A stretch of DNA of 64,000 nucleotides from Opisthorchis felineus (GCA_004794785.1 SJOL01007224.1:26633-90632); one strand, 5' to 3'; counted from the stretch's first letter, positions 1 through 12,381 are shown. Made by a program: numbers and translations. The notes: generated from the letters alone by a model not told the origin.

Positions 1-900
1 CTAATGTAAGGTGGGATTTATCACGGAATTTGTGGAACTACTTTGCAGTTTTCGCTTGCAATTGTGTGATAGTCAATGAATATCCAGGAGAGTTCAAGAA
101 GATGCGTTCAAGAAGAAGACGGATATTCAGTTTCTAAAAAACAACGTGCATATGAGAGTTTGACTTTCCTGTCCAACAGTCTGTAACCGTTTAGTTGGCG
201 TTTTTCTAATAAACAACTCCGAGGCAGAGAGCTTTCCTCCTTACACTAGTGGTCGAGTACTATAAATATCCCGTTAAAAAGACTCCACGAATCAAACTGT
301 TAGGAAGTAGATACTGTGTCGTGATAAGACAGGTGTGTTCAACAACATGGATTGTGATGAAAATTGAGCCATTCCTGCAAAGGAATCAAGATTTTGTAAG
401 ATGCCAACTCATTTGTAAGAGTGCTGTTGATTGGTACCGTAATTAAATGACTGGATTACTCACCCATGCTCACTAGCCGAATATACCACTGCGTTCAATT
501 TTCGATAATAAACACCTTGGCACAATAAACAACAGACTGGTGCCAACCAATGTGATTGAAAACACTCCACGTTCTTAATCCCAGTGTTACCTTATTGCTC
601 ACCAACGTTATTTTGGAAGACCATCAATCATCCATTGGGACGACCTAACTGTTTTCTGACTAAACGATCTGATGCAGTCACCTGGGCGGTCCATCTGTCT
701 CTCGACGATTTTTACGTGCTATCCGTTATCACTTCTAAGTTCAAGAGACAGTACTTGTGGGAGACCCTATAAATAGGAAGGCATCCCTCAACGGATCGTG
801 TAGAGCTAGCTGTCCAATCTCAAGGAGGGAAACACGATCGTTGTGTCGCATTAATCTTCGCAAGTTGGCTATCACGAACCCAAACGAGGCATCTTAACTG

Positions 901-981
901 CGCCTGTATAGATTTAGACAACCTAGCATTATCTCATCCCTCATGTTTCCTTCATGTGGCATGGCAGCTATACACCTAAAG
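901..981 (+). repeat. SINE family A, 5'-truncated copy
   Basis: Body only: gcctgtatagatttagacaacct... to GGCATGGCAGCTATACACC. Abuts the fuller copy that follows, giving a partial tandem. Confidence 0.6.
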
Positions 982-1140
982 GGATAGCTCAGAGGTTAAG
1001 GCGCCAGTTTACGGACTGGAAGGTCCGTAACCCAACCTCGACTGCTCCTGTGTAGGTTTGGGCAACCTGGCAGTATCCCAGTCCTCGTGCCTCCTTCCTT
1101 TGACATGGCAGCTAGGCACCGAGAGGGTGCTATGGCTGAA
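981..1140 (+). repeat. tRNA-derived SINE, family A
   Basis: Head is tRNA-like: A-box TAGCTCAGAGGTTAAGGCG, anticodon-arm-like ACGGACTGGAAGGTCCGT, a decayed B-box. The body contains GGGCAACCTGGCAGTATCCC and GGCATGGCAGCTAGGCACC-type sequence shared by all copies. Confidence 0.75.
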
Positions 1141-2102
1141 CGATATTTTTTTCACACCTAAAGGGTCTGACAGCTGAACTTTTATTATTACTTCATTGTT
1201 TACTGGGGTCTAACAACACATGGCATTTGTCGTGTGTCACATTCAGTGTCTCCTTTGCTCGTTCATTCGCGCGTAATCTCTGTCTGTCTGTCTGCTTTCT
1301 AGGTATATTCATGTGGTGGACATTCAGGCAGGCCAGGCAGTCCCACACTTTCCCGTTCGCATCGATGGGTTTCCAGACATCGCACCAATATTTGCGTCTG
1401 GTCCTGGTATCCTTTATAAATCGGCTGATTCAATGTCATGGCTGGTAAATTTGTTTTCGTATTTTTGATGATAACACTTTTGAGCTCATATGCTGATTGA
1501 AATTGCTGGGACTGAAGACTCAATGGAGTCTCTCGTAGCCGGTAGTGTAACGATATCTTTCCGCATAATTTTCAGCACACAGGCTAAGAAGATGTTCAAT
1601 ACAGTTTCCTTTGTTCCCAATATAAGTAGTATGCGATAATCACTCAAAATTTGCGGTTTGAGGTTCCGAAATAGAAGACAATCAATCCCTGGCTTAATAA
1701 GCAATTTGGTTTGAAGCTCACTTTTTAGCTCGTACATGCGTTAAAATCTCTGGAACTAGCGCAGTCGTTCTATACTAATTACATAAAAACAAGCGTAAGT
1801 ATGCTGTATATCTTCGCAAGGGGATTCCAAGGCGGTCTGTGCTCTGTACACTATATGACAGAGTATAAACATGCCAATGAGGGACTCCATCGAGTCCCAG
1901 CAATATTGGCATGCATGTGAACACAGAAGTGAACTGCCAACCAAACCGTCGTTCAAGCCAGGGTTTAATTTTCTCAGGTTTCTGTGACTATGCATACCTG
2001 ATGAGCTACAAGCAGGGTGAAACAAGCAGTGGACTCTCTAAGGATTTTGAGTAAATGTCCCGTACCACACTTGCTGAATTTCGCTTTCTTTTTTGTTTCC
2101 AG
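1141..2102. other. No gene seen
   Basis: Only short frames on both strands. A T/C-rich tract (2088-2102) at the end is the acceptor of the first candidate exon. Confidence 0.5.
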
Positions 2103-2379
2103 CTCTTTTCTGATATAGCAGGTTGCTTCTATCATTTGAGGTTGAATCACCCTCCAGTCATTCTACGTGGCAACCAAAAATGCGGTATTCAAAGTGCATT
2201 CAATGAAATTACTCATTGGCTGACGCCGATACCGGTTACGCAGCACCGATTACAACCAACCGTAGGACGGCGCTTCTCGCAACCCGAACCTCTCAGTCTG
2301 ATCGTCGCCCATAACGGAGGGATCGCCATTCTCACGACGACTTTAAAGACCTCCAGTACGAACACTTCATCAATTCACG
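2103..2379 (+). CDS. Candidate exon of unassigned + strand gene
   Basis: Open stretch with acceptor CTTTTTTGTTTCCAG and donor CACG|GTAAGA, 92 codons plus one base. Contains VILRGNQKCGIQ and SLIVAHNGGIAILTTTLKTS, the second a beta-strand-like pattern of a secreted or luminal domain. Grouped with the exons at 6371, 7152 and 9362 only by strand and spacing; the phases between them are not all bridged, so exons are missing. A LINE has inserted just downstream (2.95-4.33 kb). Confidence 0.4.
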
Positions 2380-2949
2380 GTAAGATCTTGGTTACTTTGT
2401 CTTCTTGATTGATAGTTGACTGTTTGGGATTCGTTGAACTTAGAATTCACTCGAACATAGGTTGTATAAGCATAATAGTTTACTGTAATTCTCACCAACA
2501 TTGATATGTTCACCTGTCCACATTTCCGGGACTGCTTATTGCCGATTCGGTGAATTAGGACTGGTTCGTTTAACGTAGGATCTTTAGAGTAAGTGAGTGG
2601 AGAGTGCGAAAAATGCTTAAAACGCCCACAGGCTATTCCAGTTGATTCGCTCGACTGGTCGTTGGAAGCCTGTTGTCTGCAGAACTATCAGGTACCGGGA
2701 TGGCTCTTTGATATCCATCAAACGAGGATGTTTGGACCGTTGGGTACTGTACTTCGAACAACAATTCAGCTGACCACCGGCAACCTCCACTCAGGACTGC
2801 CGGCCTTCAACAAAAAGATGGACTGTAAATATGGACCCACTTCAGACTCGGAAGTCTTCGAATGTTTATATCTCCACCCAAGCGTCATCTTGTTGCTGGT
2901 CCTGACGACCTTTTACCTGCTCCGTTTAAAGATGGTGGTGAATTCCTCA

Positions 2950-4430
2950 GCCAGTCTAGAGTCTATTTTTATCTATCTGGGAGAAAGAGACCGTCCCGTA
3001 CAACTGAGTGAGTCGATAATATTGCCCATTTTCAAAAAGGGTACTCGCAGTGAATGCAGTAATCACAGGGATGTCAGTTTGACTTTCGTTGTAACAAGGC
3101 TTCTGGTTTCATTGATTCCTCGTCGCCTTACGGCGGCACGCGAATCCTTGACCCGTGAGCATCAAGCGGGACTTCGACCGGATAGAGACTGTTTTGACCA
3201 TATCTTCACACTCCGTTAGGTGTTAGAGCAACCTCACATTTACAGACTACCAACAATATCGGTGTGCCTTGACTTCAAGGTTGCGTTCGCTTCTGTCGAT
3301 CGGTCAGTGCTATCAGCTACACTTGCTCAACAAAGTATACCCCAGAAGTTTGTGAACATAATCCGATCCCTATATTCACATACATCTGGGCGTGTGAGAG
3401 TGTATGGTGAACTCTCCAAAAAATGATATCCGACAAGGATGTCCACTCGCTTCGTTCTTGTTCACCTTCGTCGATGAAATAATGAGGCTAGCGCTGGAAG
3501 GTCTGCAATACCCCCGGTGCTCAAACTGCTGCTGATGAGAACCTTGTCGATCTGGAGTACGCAGGCGTCATCGTCTTTATCTTTGAAAACGAAGGCGCAG
3601 CACAAATAGTGTTGAATAAACTGACCACCGTCATACCATCTCTTGGCGTGCGTCTAGCACCTTTACAGTGTAAAGTCATGCTTCATAATGTACAGTCTCT
3701 GAACATACTCCTTACAATTCAATTAGAATCATTGAAGGTTGTGGAGAATTTTACATACCTCGGTAGTTGTATTAGCTCTGACAGAAGTGTGTCTGATGAA
3801 GTCAGTGCAAGAATCTCAAAGGCTATAATCATGTTTGCCAATTTGCTTCACTTATGGCGTCAAAAAGGTATATCATTGGGTCTCAAGGGTCGCGTGTACC
3901 AGGCTATAGTAAGGGCTGTATTGTTGTATGGTTACGAGACGTGGCCTCTGCGGACTTGATTTGAGGCGTCTTCAGGTTTTTGACCACCGATGCCTCAGAA
4001 CTGTTACTAGTGTCCGATGGCGTCAACGGATTCGTAACAAGGATATTAGAAATGGGGTATTTGCTTGTACAGCGGGTATTTCAGTCGTGGAGAACATCAG
4101 GTCTCGTCGGCTGCGATGGCTCAGCCGTGAGCTACGCATGCGGAAATACCGTCTACCCAGGCGAGTGTTCTCCGTGCATCCTGAATGGCTTAGACCACGA
4201 GGTGGACAACGTATGACTTGGAAGAAAGGTGTGGAGTGGGTCACGAAGAGTTCGGGTGTCGTTGGTGCGATCCGCCTTCCAGGATGGGGTCCCGGTGACC
4301 CCTCCTGAGCTTTGCTTGAGACATTTCAAAAAATAGCGGCTGATCGACGTCAGTGGTGTTCGTGCTTTCACTTTTTTCCAGCTTGTCCGACAGCTCTCGG
4401 GACTGGAAGCACCACCACCAAGAACAACAA
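2950..4430 (+). mobile_element. Degraded RTE-like LINE, RT and C-terminal part
   Basis: Non-LTR reverse transcriptase remnant in sense orientation. In order: ESIILPIFKKGTRSECSNHR, a decayed QAGLRPDRDC..IFTLR motif, VCLDFKVAFASVDRSVL, then a frame break near 3424. The YADD box has become YAGV (about 3556). Next come [45 protein letters not shown], a stop and frame shift near 3957, LQVFDHRCLRTVTSVRWR, RLRWLSRELRMRKYRLPRRV and LPGWGPGDPS. At least one stop and two frame breaks plus the lost active-site Asp show it is dead. Open sequence back to 2593 may be its 5' part. Confidence 0.85.
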
Positions 4431-5499
4431 TCGTTAGTTACCTTCATATACTCCATTACCTTGCCGTTCTTTTTCATTTCAGGAACGTTTGTTCCGCACC
4501 ACATGTTCAAATATGATTTGGTGAGTTCCTTTCTTCCATTTTTCATTGGCCGTCGGGAAAGATTTCTGGGCATCGTGACTACTCGCATACAAAATTGCGC
4601 TGGAAGAGAGGACACCACAAGAAGACACAATTTCCAATGTTCGACTTTTGGCTTCTCCTCAGGAGAGAGAGGGGGGTGATCTTCACACTAAATCGTACCT
4701 GACGAGGCATGCTGTTTTGGTCTTTCCAGAGCCCTTTCCCTCCTCGGGAAGATCCTCTTTGGAGGCTTGATGTACGCCGCTGAACAATCATACTAAGCCA
4801 TGTCTTGCTTGCACAAATTGAGCCGTTGTTGACCTAACCGGCCCGAAGCTTACTCGTGCACCTTGGAGGCAGTCGGGCTGATTGAATAAATCTGAGCATG
4901 TATGGGGCCCTGTGTAAGCAAAAGTGAACGAGTGTGCGTCGGCTTCGAAATACCAAGGAACCCCGGCCTGATTAGAGAGGTAGTCACAGTTGGGAGGGGC
5001 TGACGCTGGCATAACGTATTTGAGCGGTTACCTGCATAGCTATAAGATCGTGTCATAGTAGGGGCCACTAGCTGGAAGGAGTACTGTCGATGCGTGATTC
5101 AGTCTCATTATGCAAGTAAATACACTGATTTCCGTTTAGAATGAGTCCATTTAAGCCCTCCTCACAAGGAGAACAGTGTCGTCCCGCCTCAATTTTTCAC
5201 TATTGAATCCTTATCAAAAAGAACACTCCAGACGAACACGCGTTCAAAAACCGACTTGTGCGATTAGTGTTTGCTGCGATTTGTTTTGACCATGCTGATT
5301 GTCCAACGATAACCAATATTGTCTTAGAAGACCACAACAACTGTATTGCCAAAGTGATCATCAACTGATCGTCTACAATGCACGAAGCTTGACTGTCTCC
5401 ATCAGCCTCTGCCATATTTGAAAGGACAGTTTGCTATATATATGGGGTAATCATTTCACTGGGTACTCTTGCAAAATGTTCACTATCCCCCTCTAAACC

Positions 5500-5780
5500 G
5501 TCTTGCAATTGCACGGCGTTCGTGCACCTGTTCCAATCAGCCAAGGTTCAGACATAGAAGGGACTCTGTTGAGCATTTGGAACGTTGGACGTTGGGATAT
5601 CGTCCTGGATTACAAAAACCTACTGCAACCTGTTTTGTCGAATTTCGTACAGCTTTTGACGAGATGGACCGCGATGCGTTGATGAACGACCGAATGCCAT
5701 TCAAGCCGGTGCACCTAATGAGGTGCTACTACCACTGTCGGAATCCGGGTAAATTGGGAAGAGACCAGTCTGCTGAAAAG
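5500..5780 (+). mobile_element. LINE reverse-transcriptase fragment
   Basis: Frame contains RFRHRRDSVEHLERW, corresponding to the F-R-x-G-R-x-x-x-D/E-x-x RT motif, then PTATCFVEFRTAFDEMDRDA, matching the F-V-D-F-x-x-A-F-D-S-x-D motif A region with the first Asp replaced. Truncated on both sides. Probably a different copy or lineage from the LINE at 3-4.3 kb. Confidence 0.65.
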
Positions 5781-6370
5781 GAAGCGGAAACTTTATAGCA
5801 GTCTCGGTCATGCTACTCCTCAGTAGGAACCGTTGGTTGACCTGACACTTGATTTCCGTTTAGCTTTGGTGATTCAAGGTATTGGCAGCCGAATCTATCG
5901 CATAAGGCGTACCTCTTAGGGACTGGATTCAACTGTGGCTGGTCTATTTGTTCCAGTCAGCGTTGGAAACACTTCAAACTATTGGTTGAATTACTGTTAC
6001 TTTAGCGGTGCTGACTTAACTTTTGAGAAATTCCTTTGAAGGTTAGACACAGATCGCGTAACTCAACCGAAAAGGCTTCATCTGACACCGTCGGGGGTGC
6101 TAGAATGTCTCCTCGGTCGGGACTCTTCTTCATGGAAGGATGATCAACAAGATCCCTATCATATGCCTTCTGCCCAAGTTAATAATTATTTTTGTCCGAG
6201 TGCTTTAAACAGCTTCCGTGACAGTGAGATAGAATGCTCCACTTTGTCTGAGGTGAACGTTCCAGCTGTTCAGTGCCACAGCTTACACGCACTAGCGCCA
6301 CACGAGGAGCCTATGTGGTGGTTATCAGCCCTCGTCATCCATGCCAATCGAATCTAGTGTTTATTTTCAG

Positions 6371-6450
6371 CTGGCTAAACTTGAATGTGAGCCATGAAAC
6401 AGGAAATGTTGTCACAGAGGCCTTATCGCCTATCACCTGCCCGAGAAACG
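6371..6450 (+). CDS. Candidate exon of unassigned + strand gene
   Basis: Acceptor GTGTTTATTTTCAG, donor GAAACG|GTGAGT. Frame WLNLNVSHETGNVVTEALSP followed by a Cys. It starts after one base and ends in phase 1. Looks coding by its clean splice sites and beta-like residue pattern; family not recognised. Confidence 0.4.
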
Positions 6451-7151
6451 GTGAGTAGTTACCTTGTGTTTCTCTGTCCTCTCCCTCGGTATTTCAGCGT
6501 GGTGCAACGAATGAATTTGTGCGTTTTTCTCTCGGACCAGTTTATCGGCTTAGTCTAAGACAGTAAAAGAAGCCTGCACCAATGGGGCGAATTAATGTCT
6601 CGACTGTACTTGTGACATAAATTCTGAAGTGATGGCTAGCAAATAGATCCGGATCAGTGGTATGGAGCATTCCTATTGTGGTATGTCATCTAGGTAGATC
6701 GCAATCATTCTTGGGATTAGATAGTGTTACCTCTTCGGTTCTGAGGAGATGCTTTCTTGAGCAGAGGGAGTGGTGTATACCTTAAATTCTTGAGTAGGTA
6801 CGCTTTGCTTGAACGCGTAATACTGGCTTTACGACAGTTCCTAGTAGCACAGTTTCTCACTGATACTGTTGCTAGTGGACTGAAAACCACACACCAGAAT
6901 CGAAACTGGCACCATTGGGGGCGTGAATTGGATAGTGACCACATATAGCTGCTGAAGCGGGCGCGTTTTATACGTGGATAGGTTTTTGAGCATGAATTGT
7001 AGCTGTCTGGACACTAGTGTGTGATATTTTTCTGGGATAGCTAATTGATTTTTTCCCACTTATTTTCTTATTGGGTTTAAACCCACTTGGAATTTCGACC
7101 GCATTACCTCGTCCCCAATGGTTTTACCGTCCACGCATATTTTACTTGCAG

Positions 7152-7274
7152 TTCGATATTAATTTCCTCAACAATGACGGTCAGCCTACGAACGTCATCC
7201 ACCTTCATTCCGATCAGGAGGTCATTCACTATGTTATTCACGACTGCCCTCTTCACACTGACTACTTGGTCCAG
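7152..7274 (+). CDS. Candidate exon of unassigned + strand gene
   Basis: 41 codons, phase 0 to phase 0; acceptor CATATTTTACTTGCAG, donor GTCCAG|GTAAGT. Encodes FDINFLNNDGQPTNVIHLHS and then CPLHTDYLVQ. A strand followed by N-N-D-G and an F/N-x-x-H run is reminiscent of Ig-like repeats of nucleoporin gp210/NUP210, but the match is too short to name the gene. Confidence 0.45.
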
Positions 7275-7669
7275 GTAAGTTTGTGCTTTTACACACAAAT
7301 GTATGCATAATTTGTTAACGACACTCCTCCCATCTTTATAATTGTTTTAGATTCCCTTGACAGTCTCTTATTTTGAAGTGTTCTTGATTCTAACAGTTGG
7401 ATTTCTGTGTTAGTAGGTTTAGGTCGATGTCGCAGCTTTGGCAATTTCGTGTCACAACTACCATGTTTTGAGTCAGTTGAACGTTGATGTGCCATCAGTC
7501 GGTGGTGTGCGGTCCTTCATGACTGAGTGGCGTTCAGTTCGCAGAATCATCACCGCTGAGCTGATGTGGACACCACCAGGTCTTAAGGACCGCATATTTT
7601 TGGGCTCGCTTACCTGTTTCATAACAGGCTTTGTAAACCCATCCTACTTCGAGTTCGTTTTGCATGACA

Positions 7670-7910
7670 ATTCAGTATGGAATTTCGAACCAGCGACCTT
7701 CCGGGTAGTAGTTTGAACGCCTAACCGTTCGGTCACGAGCGGTTGATCAGCAGTGGGATATAGTGCCACCCATCATTCAATCAGGGAAACCACATACCGC
7801 GTTCACGTATTGACTGCCTCCTCGAGTGACGACTCCTCAGATGGAACTTTCACTCATCTTGTGAAATTATTCTTCCTCTGATCTACTGATAGACTATTAG
7901 CAGTTTATCA
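7670..7910 (-). repeat. Repeat family B with tRNA-like module
   Basis: On the - strand: CTCGTGACCGAACGGTTAGG and then CGGAAGGTCGCTGGTTCGAA, tRNA Leu/Ser-like A- and B-boxes. It is flanked by CGAGTGACGACTCCTCAGAT and ATTCTTCCTCTGATCTACTG (plus strand) shared with copies at 59.7 and 63.0 kb. Confidence 0.7.
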
Positions 7911-8589
7911 CTTTCAATTATGGCAACTGCGCGGGTCTAGCGAAAAAGACATGCAAGGAAAAAGCGAACGTATTGTACAGGCATTTTAAGCTCGTCATGG
8001 ATGACTCAGTGCGAAACTGAACACATGGGCCATTCGCCATTTGGTCACTCGGGGTCCCTTGGCGAGCCACTCGGTTAGCTGCATCTGACATGTGTTCGCA
8101 CGCCTCATTTGGGATAGAAACATGAGGGCTTCTCTCTATTTTCATGACTCAGCTGTTGTGGGTCTGTACCTATCAGGTGAGCAATGAAAGACGAACAGCC
8201 ACGTGCATTTGGCACATGCTTTGGCCAACCTTGTCACATTATTGAATTGAGAACCGAAACAAGTCTGGAGAAGAGAGGCTTGAAAGGCAGTAGTGCTGTC
8301 GAGCACTAGCTGCCACCGGAATCCTTGGGTTTGTTAGCACAGAACGTATCTCTCCACCAGTTGTATCGATTGTTCTAGTGCTTTGTCGAATTCCGGAGTC
8401 TTATGTGGACTCCAATGTTAGATCGATGGGGGTTTGCCTGCGGACAAGTGTCTACTACGCCTCGTATAAGATTTAGAAGGTAGTTTCACCCATCTATAAG
8501 AAAAAAGCGATAAGTAGTTGTTTCGGGACTAGTTGTACTTATACGTTTGTGAACGTAATAATTTCTTCGTATTCTCAAACTTCCGGATT

Positions 8590-9020
8590 GTCCAAAAGCT
8601 ATTTTTAGACGAACTGACCAAGGTCATCCCGTTTTTTCGCATGTGCTTTGCACCCACAAAGTGTAAGGTCTTGCTCTTGAGCATGCAATCACTAAACATG
8701 CCACTTAAAATCCAGGGAGAGGTACTGGAAGTTGCGGAGCGTTTTACATGTCTTGGAAGTTGTCTTAGTTCTGATTGTAGTGTGACAGATGAAGCCAACG
8801 CACGAATTTCCAAGGCTCAGGTCGATTCAGAGTGGCCGAAGTGGACTTGATAGGGGGTATAAAAGAGAGTACGAAAAATTTAGGTGCTGTCGGTGCGGCT
8901 CGTCTTCCAGGATGGGGACCGCGTGATCCCCAGTGCGCCTAGTTGGATACACTGTAAGATATAGCTGCCAGTCGGTGCCAGTGGCGTTCTTGTTGTCAGT
9001 TTTTACCCAGATTGCCCGAA
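8590..9020 (+). mobile_element. RTE-like LINE 3' fragment with internal deletion
   Basis: Same lineage as the 3-4.3 kb copy: ELTKVIPFFRMCFAPTKCKV, IQGEVLEVAERFTCLGSCLS, SVTDEANARISKAQ, then a jump of about 180 residues to GAVGAARLPGWGPRDPQCA (about 8885) and the 3' tail ending at CCCGAATGGGTG. The deletion joins SKAQ to unrelated sequence. Confidence 0.75.
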
Positions 9021-9361
9021 TGGGTGTTTGGAGGTGTAAGCATTTCGGAATAATTTTGGCAGGTTAGCACCAAGTCCCTTCCCCATCCACTTTTATTCTT
9101 TTCTTCACAATAAGGCTTTCAAATAAACCATGGTTGTACGGCAGCGAAGCATCAGTGTTGAACAGGGATATTGTGCTCTCTGTGATGATGAACTCATCAG
9201 TGTTGGGTGCGTCTGCATTCGTACCAAATACCCATGCAGCGACCATGGCATGGTGACTGGAAGATATTTAACTCTTGAATTCACCCTGCTCCCTGTGGTG
9301 ATCAACCCCTTATTGAATACGCTGTGCTGATCATGATGTGTTTTTCTTCTCGTCGTTTCAG

Positions 9362-9736
9362 TTGCTAGACTCCTCGGGTGCATCGGTTTCCGAATGGTCG
9401 CACCCGAAGCCCTCAGCTTCCATCCGATCGATCTTATCCAACCATTCGGATTGTCTGGGGTCTCTGTCCATTTTCCGATCACCACCGGAGGGCCCTTTTA
9501 GAAGCCGTTTATACCTGCATGTCATAGAACTCGGTACTGGTCGTTTACTCAGCACACCATACCAGCTGACTCCTCAGCAGTACTTCGCTGCCTCGGTTTT
9601 GCTGGAATTTCACACCTTTTGGCCCCAGGTTATCGTCTTCTGGACGTATCTCCTCTTTGTCTTTTTCCTCATAGGGCTTGGCGTTGTGAGCTACGGTACG
9701 ATCCTTCTCAGGAATAAAAAGGCGTGCATTGTCTAA
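9362..9736 (+). CDS. Terminal exon, C-terminal transmembrane anchor
   Basis: 124 codons then TAA, acceptor TTTTTCTTCTCGTCGTTTCAG. The N-terminal 90 residues are Ser-rich and hydrophilic. About residues 90-116 form one strong membrane helix (VIVFWTYLLFVFFLIGLGVV), then YGTILLRNKKACIV as a short basic cytoplasmic tail. This is a type I single-pass topology if the upstream exons are luminal. gp210/NUP210 has a similar layout, but its cytoplasmic tail is longer. Identity left open. Confidence 0.5.
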   Translation: MLDSSGASVSEWSHPKPSASIRSILSNHSDCLGSLSIFRSPPEGPFRSRLYLHVIELGTGRLLSTPYQLTPQQYFAASVLLEFHTFWPQVIVFWTYLLFVFFLIGLGVVSYGTILLRNKKACIV

Positions 9737-9966
9737 TTTCTGTCTGACCTTATTTCGTCCCTTCTTTTTGTTGTTGTGTAGTTTCGTATCTTTTATTTTT
9801 CTATTCACTACCCCTACTACCAAATAGATTTCACTTTCAATAGAAAATATGTGGTTCTCTTCATCCAGATATTTGCGATAATGATTGTTCAAAGTTATCC
9901 TAGTTCGCGACCTTTGATATGGCAAATGGCTCTAACTGACGTCGTCGTTTTCCTAATCCTCCTCGT

Positions 9967-10135
9967 CATGAGTAGCTCAGCTGTTAAGACGTTAACTTAC
10001 TGACCGGAAGATCCGTGGTTCGAACCCAACTCCAGCTGCTCCTTTCTAGGGTTGGGCGACCTGGCAATATCGCAGCCCTCATGCTTCCTTCGGGTAGCAT
10101 GGCAACTATGCACCGAAAGGTTCTCACACCTGAAC
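9967..10135 (+). repeat. tRNA-derived SINE, family A
   Basis: GAGTAGCTCAGCTGTTAAGA A-box, then GATCCGTGGTTCGAACCC (intact B-box), followed by the family body GGGCGACCTGGCAATATCGC. Confidence 0.8.
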
Positions 10136-10465
10136 GGCTGGCTGGCTGTTGTATCATCATAATACTCACTCTCTCCACAATCATTCGCCATAGTCGTCAT
10201 GGGGTAGGTTGGCTTGTAAGCACATCGATAACCGCACTTAGTAACAGGAAACGAACTACAGAGCCCATAGCGAACGAAGTATTGGAAGATACGAGGGAGA
10301 ACCAGCAAATCAGAGAGTAATAGCAACCGGAGGCCTCACAAATATAGGTTGGCAGCTTACCACAAATTCTTGGAAAGCGTCTTCGGCCTTGGCCTGACAG
10401 CTGGCGATTTGTGTGGTGCCTGTCAACTTTGTTAATTGGCCAAGCTGTTTACAGTCGAGTCTATG

Positions 10466-10906
10466 TCAACTTCGACTCAAGGAAAGTGGCACTGGCCAAT
10501 CAAGTTGATGAGGTCGTTTGTCAGGATATTTTTCCTGGACCATGCCTCCACAACGAATGAAAGTTCTCTTCTGACCAATATACAACGAGGACTCGCAGTC
10601 TGATAGTTTTTCTGTTGAAGAGGAGGATTCTAACAGGGAGAAATTCTCTGTTGAGGCAGAGACATGTATCTCGGGCATTGTCCTGGATGAGTTAATGACC
10701 ATGTTATTCACAATACCTGTACATAACTCTCTCAAACACAAATATGGTCGTAATAGACAGGAAGAGCTCACTGTCGGGATTCTACTAAAAATCACATATA
10801 GTAAGAAACGGTAAAGGTTTTGTGTCCACAACTGACATTTCTTGAACACTTCTCCTTGTTTTGGGCCAGCGTACTGCGTTACAGTTGCGCTGGATGTCAG
10901 AATCAC
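10466..10906 (-). other. Unassigned - strand open frame, 146 codons
   Basis: Includes a Ser/Glu-rich part (MPEIHVSASTENFSLLESSS) and ends PVPLSLSRS. Longer than most chance frames nearby, but no domain or splice support was found, and it sits between repeats. It could be part of an unrecognised - strand exon. Confidence 0.15.
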
Positions 10907-12366
10907 GCACCAAGTGGCTGTTTAAAAATTCACATTGTTCGGTGTGCTGCCTTTGCTGTAGAAATTGGAGGCTTACTACAGAGTTCACTCTTCATTTTAA
11001 AAGTATATAGTTGATGACTCAGGGTACTTAGCATACACCGGTTTACCACTTTTTCTTAGTCTTTTGTTTGGAGGTGGTCCAAAAAACCATGGTGTTTTTG
11101 CGGGATATCACGCGTCCTGTGTTCAAGTGATATGTGCCCGCCTCACTTCCATAGACATATTGTACAGCGCGTAAGAAACCAAGATAGATATTTCTGGAAA
11201 GGATGACTTTTAAATAACTACCAAGGCACGGGCCCCCGACCCAACATCTTGTAGATGCCTGCAAGCAAGGCCTCCGAAAAACGGATTCATATCAACTGTC
11301 TGCACTGAAAAGAGTATCGAAATGCTCTCGGATACGAAAAGGTTTGAAAATGTGCACTGCGTGGCGTGGTCGTAAACGAATGTCGTACGTGTAGTGCTGC
11401 TTCACTTGTCAACAGTAACTCACACAGCTCTTTACGCGGAAACCGGTCGTGCCGATCATGCATACGTGTCTGGAGAAATAAGGTCATTGAACAAGCGCAC
11501 TGAAAGGTGATATCGATCCTGATTATGGAAACTCTGGCTACCCAAGTTGTCGAACTGTTATGTTAAAATTAACAGCGACAGTGGGTGGGTTAGGAGGTTG
11601 TCTGTTGCTAGGGTTGTTGAGATAGGGTTGTTCCTGATGTATGCACAATTCGGGACACTCAAAATGTCATCCCTATAGTGTCAACCTGAGTTTCCGTTCG
11701 CTGTCATGAGACAGTCAACACTCAATGGATGGTAAGTTGAGTGGCAATTTGCAAATGGCTGTAAAGTCCTGTATGTGGCGAGCGGCAATATGCCCATCTG
11801 CGAAGGGGGGCAGTAGCCAGGAAGACAACAGAAGCTTACCTCGCTGGTTATGACCTAGTGTGCGAAGAGAGACCACCCCGATGAAATATTGTGTTCTCGT
11901 AGTCAAAACTTTTGGGTCAGACTCGTATGCTGTCACTAACACTGTATGTTTATTTAAACGAGGTGCTTCAAGGATCCTGTACGAAGTAAGATTCACAACT
12001 TTGGAAAACCCTGCTCGACATTGCAAGCCTTTGCGCACCCATCAATGCGCTTGACGGGTTGATCATATGATATCCTGAGCTGCATTCCTGTTTAGGAAGT
12101 ATAATCGATAAAGTGACTCCATAATGGGGTTCTTTTGGAAGAGCCACACACTTTTGAATCGAGATGAGGAACCGTCAACTACTCTAGGATTTGAAGGTGC
12201 TGAGGACCCAAATTCAAACGCAGTACTTTCTACCCTGAGTACAGATATGCGATTCTCGTTAAGCGGTAATTTCGAAAGCGACTGCGGAGATGTCATGCCT
12301 CATTATTAATTGCGGGCGTATACAATGAGGTCGACTTGTTTCTCGTGTTTATCCATTCAAAAAAGA

Positions 12367-12381
12367 ATGCATGCATGCATG
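12367..12381. repeat. (ATGC)n short tandem repeat
   Basis: ATGCATGCATGCATG, self-complementary. No function inferred. Confidence 0.9.

Noticed and set aside
981..1050. tRNA gene
   Set aside because: The tRNA-like head lacks a proper B-box and acceptor pairing and is fused to the SINE body; the same applies at 9967, 21384, 34276 and 60985.
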